Assembly: GCA_021234155.1 (NCBI GenBank)
Contig: JAJEKV010000131.1
Location: forward strand, 312,001-376,000
Source of the DNA: Isoetes taiwanensis
Taxonomy: Eukaryota > Streptophyta > Lycopodiopsida > Isoetales > Isoetaceae
Reading direction: 5' to 3'
DNA: 64,000 nucleotides
Shown here in pieces: positions 58,934-64,000 of this stretch; position 1 is the first letter of the stretch, and every line of letters begins with the position of its first letter. The notes under the pieces were generated by a model. That model made no database searches. It was not told the origin of the DNA and saw only the letters and a list, made by a program, of their open reading frames with translations. The position numbers and the translations under genes were made by a program.

Positions 58934-60533
58934 GCCAGATTTCTCTATATTCTTGATTTCTTCCTCGATTACTTTCGTTGGCCTAATATTATTACCATGG
59001 CGGTTTACTAGCATGGCATCGGGATGAGTACATTTTCAAGTTTTCACTTGGCTTCTCTGGGAAAAGTTGGTTTATTAGGCGATGACGAGGTAGCACTCTT
59101 GTCTTTATGACCGGAGCTTATTTCTGTAAGGTACTTTTTCTTATGCTTTTTAACTAGAGGTTCATATGCTTTAGAAATACTTTTCGTCTTCACTTAGCCA
59201 TTTCTTTCTTACGGCCTCATATTGGAGGAGTGTCACGGAGAAACATTTTCTTCCCTCTTTGCATGAGCATAGGCAAGGAGGGTGTTGAGGAAATATATCT
59301 GAATGTAAAAACACAATAGCCAGGCTTTTAATATCTTTTTTTAGAAGCCCCACTAGTTTTGGTTTAAGCTCTTCCTCATTCAAGAGTTGAATGGTCTGCA
59401 AAAGCTCCCTAGACACATCTTTTATAGTGCTGCCTAGTGCTATTTCCTGAGTATATATGCTAGTTGCAATGCTATTTATTGGCTTTTAAACATGGAGTCC
59501 TTTTACGTGTGCAAATGCAACTTGTCGCCATTGAGTCACTGGACTAGATTGAAATAGGTATTGAAATAACATGACTAGTTGCTTGCAAATTTTACGAGAG
59601 AGTAACAAACTGGCTGTCCCGTTGGAGTTTCAAATCTAGATGTTATTGAAAATGATTCTTTTATTAAGGAGTCTACAAGTCCTAACTGAAAATTGGATTA
59701 GCTTTAATGGAGTAACCAGTTCCTGAATTACAATGCAACTGTGTTATAGCTAGTCTTTGTAAATCCAATGTTGTTACTAAGTAGTGTTCTTCTTGATAAT
59801 CTTTGTGAGCCAAACAAGCCCACTCTTTGTTTGAACAGATAATTCTGGAGGCCTACTTTCCAGATATTATTGTGTACAAGTGTCTTATTGATGAAAATTT
59901 GATTGATGTCTTTATAATATTGTCTATCCCAAGTAGTTGCATAATAGATGTTGTTACATCCACTGTTTCTTCATAACCTTTGTAAGGCAAACAAGATGGC
60001 TGATATTGTTATTAAGCATATGATTGTAAGAAGCTGCTGGCCCGCACCACAGGAGATCAACTATAATTGAAACTCACTTGGTTTGTCTTGTTTTCTTCTA
60101 TTATTGAAGATAATATATCTGCAGTTCTGATACCCCTCAAGGTAACATGCTTCAAATCATAGCTCTGCTAGAACTGACCATTGTCTAAAATTTCAAACAG
60201 AATTGCTTGAGATTGCCTTCTTCCATCTGTGTAAAACTGGTTAAGTGCATGTTAGTTTACAGAAAAGAACATTCAAAAGTGTGGGGAGAAGGACATAAGT
60301 GTTACTAGCAATAACATACATGCAGTTAATAGATACAAAATATGACTGTGACTGTACCTACCAATTGTGGCTGCAACCTAGCATCCATCCATATATACTT
60401 CTACCAACTAATAGCTACAAAGTATGGTTGCAATACTATGGCTGCATATTTGCATGCACCTACAATGTAATACCAGCGTGGTTCAACTAGAATTACCAGA
60501 CTCTAACTTCTACTCTAATCTACACCCATATAT

Positions 60534-60785
60534 TTACACAACAAGTGCTGCAACAACAATTGCAATTGAATACCCTGCAACAAAATATTGAGAACTCATG
60601 ACATATGTTCTAAAAACAGAGTTGGGTAGCATACTTGTCATAGTTTTTGTAGAATTGACATCATTCACCTTTGTATTAGAAGTGAGATTGGAGTAAACAA
60701 GATTCTGCGTAGACATCTTGTCAACTTGTTGCGCAGTTGGTGATGAAGCCACTTGGAAAGCAACATTTGCTCCACAATTGCCCAT
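60534..60785 (-). other. Unrecognised minus-strand ORF (unit 9 example, 83 aa)
   Basis: Begins MGNCGANVAFQVASSPTAQQ and ends in a hydrophobic stretch (SIAIVVAALVV). Identical or near-identical ORFs are at 971-1222 and 38817-39068, with variants at 30236-30430, 47444-47716 and 51791-52063. The overlapping minus-strand ORF at 60721-60951 (ALYKKIHDRDKVFGGQVPQ...) is conserved across units too. Conservation is no evidence of coding here, because the whole unit is conserved. Family unknown. Confidence 0.25.
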
Positions 60786-61254
60786 TGTTTAAAATTGCTC
60801 TACTTCTTGCAGCAGATTTTGCATGATCGTAGAAGCTTAACCAATTTATTTCACGAAATCTACAATGTAAGAAGAATGTCACCGCTAATGCTTGAGGCAC
60901 TTGCCCTCCAAAAACCTTATCTCTATCATGTATCTTCTTATACAATGCCAAGAACTCCTCCTTTTTTTTTCTTTTAATAGTTTGAACCTATAGCAAGCCT
61001 TGCTAGTAACCTTTGGACCCCACATCCCTCGCATCTCATTCTCATCATCATTAAGGTGTCTTTCCTCTGACTTATATAACCTTATAGGTTAAGCCTTTGT
61101 TGTTTAGATCACGAATTGCATATTTTGCTGCCATATAAGATCACACGCTAGTTGCCTGCAATATCTATTTAAGTTAGATAGATTTAATCACTAAATAGTG
61201 GCAAGCGGTATGTCCATTGCTTGACCTTGCCAAAGCCTTCTGGTGTGCCTTTTG

Positions 61255-61255
<1 letters not shown>

Positions 61256-61292
<37 letters not shown>
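61256..61292. repeat. Poly-T tract of the array unit (unit 9 example)
   Basis: About 37 T residues between GTGTGCCTTTTGC and AACGAAGGCTAGGAG. Every full unit has one at the same place, with length from about 26 to 41 and occasional C interruptions in units 6 and 8. Read on the minus strand it is a poly-A, as at a retroelement 3' end. No target duplication was found beside it. Confidence 0.85.
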
Positions 61293-61295
<3 letters not shown>

Positions 61296-61884
61296 GAAGG
61301 CTAGGAGTATTATCTAAACATATATAAAGCAGTTTGTAATTTTTCTTTTTTGTCCCTCCTATTTTTTTACTGCGCCTTCTTTTTATCTTTACTGCCGCGT
61401 TTAAATCTCATCTCATTGCTTCGGCCTTTGGCGTGGCGGCGGCGGCATGGCATATACTTCTTCTTGCTCAGAACATGCCTTGACTGAGATCCATGTCTCA
61501 TCCTGCCGCCTAGATGAACCCGAGATGAACTTAAAACGGCTAAATAATTTAGATGCCGGCTCTGCACGGCTTCTAGAATCTGCCCAGCCCTACATCGAAT
61601 GCACAGAAGCTTACCAGTACGAAGCAGAAACCGGCGCCAACAGCCTCGGTTAGGTATTGCTGCTGCAAAAATCTCCTCGGTTAGATATTTGCTTACGTTG
61701 CATTTTCTCGACTACAATTTCCAAGTATTTGAGGCAGTGTCAAATCCCGATTTGATGCATATGGCCAAATGTCCAACAAGCAATTTCGTCGCTCGCGCTC
61801 TCGCTCTTCGCCCATAAGTCTGCCAGCAACTAACTTCATCTGGTGCAGCTTTTATTATGCTAGATCTTCTCCGGCCAATCTTCC

Positions 61885-61989
61885 ATGAAGCAAGCTTTTG
61901 AAGATAAGGGAGTTCTTGGGTTTTTCAAAAGTTCTGTAAAGGAGAAAACAGCAGAAGGTAAAAGCCGATCTAAAGCCCTCTTGCGTATC
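61885..61989 (+). other. Short exon-like ORF just upstream of the U-box ORF (unit 9 example)
   Basis: ATG-started piece reading MKQAFEDKGVLGFFKSS, then a lysine/serine-rich stretch, ending at TGA 61987-61989. The next frame remains open into the U-box ORF. Equivalents lie near 2308, 31510, 35836, 40163, 44500, 48820, 53174 and 57531. It may be the N-terminal exon of the U-box gene (AAGGTAAAAG contains a possible splice donor), but no splice model can be proved by reading. Confidence 0.35.
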
Positions 61990-62038
61990 TGAGCATTACA
62001 TCAAAACTAGAGTGGAGAATAGTAGAGCTGAGAAATCT

Positions 62039-62620
62039 ATGGTGGCTGATGTTTGCTTGGAGCAAGCAAGGCCCTGTGATTTTGGGCCACTCGTAAATAC
62101 AGGGAGTAGGCCTAATTCCTCTTCTTCGAATGGCGGTCGTCGAACAAAATGGAATATGGAGCAGCCTGCTGAGTTTCACTGCCCTATATCCAAGCAGCTC
62201 ATGGCAGATCCCGTGATTGTAGCTTCAGGGCAGAGTTATGAAAGAGCATGTATTGAAGCATGGTTTGAGAGTGGACGGCGAGATTGTTTGCAAACAGGTA
62301 ACATGGTAGATAACATATGCATGTTTCCAAATAATTCTTTGAAAACAACAATCTTGAATTGGTGTGAAATGTATAATGTTCCTAAACCCAAGTCTGTAGA
62401 GTTAGAGGCTGCTGGAAAGTTTGTACAGGACATTATTAACCCCCCTAAGCTTATTTCTTCTGTAAGGTACGTTGTGTCAGAAGTTTTGAGATCTGAGGAT
62501 TACTTCATGGCAAAAAGTTCAGTTCCTGTTATCATAGACACTTCCCCTAGAGCTCATTTAGGCCAGGAACAAAATGATCATAATGCTCATCTATCAGAAG
62601 TGAGAAACTTCTATTATTAG
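62039..62620 (+). CDS. U-box domain protein fragment, unit 9 (best preserved, 193 aa)
   Basis: First in-frame ATG at 62039; the frame is open a little upstream from a GTG at 62012. The U-box covers about residues 44-117: FHCPISKQLMADPVIVASGQ, then SYERACIEAWFESG, a short variable loop, and NNSLKTTILNWCEMYNVPKP. This is a RING-like fold without zinc ligands that recruits E2 enzymes. The closest type I recognise is PUB38-41 of plants, but the ARM-repeat region that selects substrates is absent. The last residues differ from other units because a lost T (CTCATCTATCAG) shifts the frame to the TAG at 62618-62620. About 50 bases upstream an exon-like piece encodes MKQAFEDKGVLGFFKSS in another frame, so a spliced or longer ancestral gene is possible. 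Function beyond the U-box is unknown. Confidence 0.65.
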   Translation: MVADVCLEQARPCDFGPLVNTGSRPNSSSSNGGRRTKWNMEQPAEFHCPISKQLMADPVIVASGQSYERACIEAWFESGRRDCLQTGNMVDNICMFPNNSLKTTILNWCEMYNVPKPKSVELEAAGKFVQDIINPPKLISSVRYVVSEVLRSEDYFMAKSSVPVIIDTSPRAHLGQEQNDHNAHLSEVRNFYY

Positions 62621-62917
62621 GTGGAAAGATCTCATTTTCTCACATGTAAAGTCTAGGGCAAATTTACATAATTAAAAGAAAATCTAACAAATTTGACATT
62701 CAATGTGATATTGTTCCTCCTTTTCATGATGTATCATTTTCATAACTTTTTCTTTCAAAGAGAAATGTCCGCGGCAGCCTTGGCCGCCGCGATAAATTTC
62801 CTGTATCATTAAATATAGTTAAATATGTACAATAGTGGTGCCCCAGAAGGCTTGAGCACAAAAAATGCTCCCGTTTTGGCCAAGACCCTATCTTTCAAGA
62901 CTCGAGACTAAACCCTT

Positions 62918-63349
62918 TTAGTCCCCTTTTAGTCCCCTTGTGCCCATGAACATTTGAAGTACGTATACAAAGCCCGAAATTGATATTCTAGGGTTAAACT
63001 TATGGACAAGCACATTAACCCGCAGACACCTATGAAGAATCTGCCACCAAAGAACTGCCACTTTAGGATGAAGTAGCTTGTCCCATGCCCAAGACCACAC
63101 CTTCTGCCATTGAAGAGGAGGAAGTTGAAGAGACCACTTATTAGACGGAGGAAGAATATCAGTATCAAGCAACAACTGATACATAGAGTTCACAAGTTTG
63201 CACTCCTTAATTTCTTCATGACAAACCCATACCAAAATATCTTCTTGGTGTGGCGTAATATCTATATGACATCTTTGTTGGGACATGGCCAGATTTCTAT
63301 ATTTACTGATTTCTTCCTCAGTGCTACGTTGGCCTAATATTATTACCAT
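62918..63349 (-). pseudogene. zf-RVT fragment, unit 9
   Basis: 143 codons, including an upstream extension before MSQQRC and a complete W-rich zf-RVT-like core. No flanking reverse transcriptase. Confidence 0.7.
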
Positions 63350-63913
63350 GGCCAGTTTACTAGCATGGCATCAGGATGAGTACATTTTTCAAGTTTTCAC
63401 TTGGCTTCTACAGGAAAAGTTGGTTTATTAGGCGATGACGAGGTAGCACTCACTCTTTATGGACCGAGCTTATTTCTGTAAGGTACTTTTTCTTATGCTT
63501 TTTAACTAGAGGTTCATATGCTTTAGAAATACTTTTCGTCTTCACTTCGTTACTTTCTTCCGGCCTCATATTGGAGGAGTGTCTGGGAGAAACATTTTCT
63601 TCCCTACTGCATGAGCATAGGCAAGGAGGGTGTTGAGGAAATATATACGAATGTAAAAACACAATAGCCAGGCTTTTAATATCTTTTTTTAGAAGCCCCA
63701 CTAGTTTTGGTTTAAGCTCTTCCTCATTCAAGAGTTGAATGGTCTGCAAAAAGCTCCCTAGACACATCTTTTATAGTGCTTTGCTAGTGCTATTTCCTGA
63801 GTATATATGCTAGTTGCAATGCTATTTATTGGCTTTTAAACATGGAGTCCTTTTACGTGTGCAAATGCAACTTGTCGCCATTGAGTCACTGGACTAGATT
63901 GAAATAGGTATTG

Positions 63914-64000
63914 AAATAACATGACTAGTTGCTTGCAAATTTTACGAGAGAGTAACAAACTGGCTGTCCCGTTGGAGTTTCAAATCTAGATGTTATTGAA
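63914..64000. repeat. Tandem array unit 10, start only
   Basis: The last 87 bases of the window are the start of a further unit, so the array continues past the right edge. The window also begins inside the array. Confidence 0.93.

Larger units (their letters stand above)
55216..59563. repeat. Tandem array unit 8
   Basis: Complete unit of 4348 bases, with a C-interrupted poly-T tract (56900-56936). It shares with unit 9 alone a 9-bp deletion (GGAACTAAT missing near 58129) and loss of one T near 58237, so these two are sister copies. Confidence 0.95.
59564..63913. repeat. Tandem array unit 9
   Basis: Complete unit of 4350 bases, with a poly-T tract at 61256-61292. It carries the longest open U-box ORF of the array and retains the segment of about 38 bp (59846-59881) otherwise intact only in unit 1. 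Confidence 0.95.

Noticed and set aside
1-64000. CRISPR array or centromeric satellite
   Set aside because: Units are 4.3 kb, gene-derived and contain ORFs. There are no short spaced repeats with unique spacers, and the length is far from typical plant centromere monomers.
30309-64000. Methyl-cytosine deamination as the cause of CTG/CAG differences
   Set aside because: Deamination gives C-to-T or G-to-A changes. The observed differences are mostly small indels and multi-base changes.

Overview
This is nuclear DNA of a land plant. The evidence is a P-class pentatricopeptide repeat (PPR) gene, fragments of an LPR-type multicopper oxidase, S-adenosylmethionine synthetase pseudogenes, a plant U-box (PUB) domain, plant-type LINE fragments with DUF4283 and zf-RVT domains, and a DUF8039-like transposon ORF. 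The species cannot be fixed from the sequence alone. No rRNA, tRNA, organellar segment or CRISPR array was recognised.

Layout. (1) 1-5385 and 30309-64000 are one head-to-tail tandem array of a unit of about 4.34 kb. There are nine full-length equivalents, one of them split, plus 87 bases of a tenth. Each unit carries a U-box fragment on the plus strand, a LINE-derived zf-RVT fragment on the minus strand, a long poly-T tract and several short unrecognised ORFs. The U-box reading frame is fully open only in unit 9, and largely open in unit 7. (2) 5386-30308 is 24.9 kb of unrelated DNA that splits unit 2 between two adjacent bases, with no unit sequence lost or duplicated. It holds, in order: a decayed transposase-like gene (about 5.6-8.3 kb); a DUF8039-like ORF and small ORFs among four clusters of a GTGGCCAC-centred palindrome (8.5-13.6 kb); a LINE ORF1 remnant (15.75-16.8 kb); two copies of a multicopper oxidase/SAM synthetase pseudogene chimera (16.83-18.98 and 20.99-23.70 kb) separated by a LINE reverse transcriptase fragment; a minus-strand multicopper oxidase pseudogene (23.9-25.2 kb) joined to the 3' end of a PPR gene (25.2-27.2 kb); and AT-rich DNA.

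The genes do not form a pathway. The window is a repeat landscape: an amplified U-box/LINE macrosatellite, and a 25 kb block of transposon remnants, pseudogenes and one PPR gene with nearly identical internal repeats. The most unusual points are three. Differences between array units are concentrated at CAG/CTG/CCG sites, while stretches without such sites are almost invariant. The 25 kb block interrupts the array exactly in phase. The 24-bp palindromes recur at spacings of about 56 bp in four clusters.
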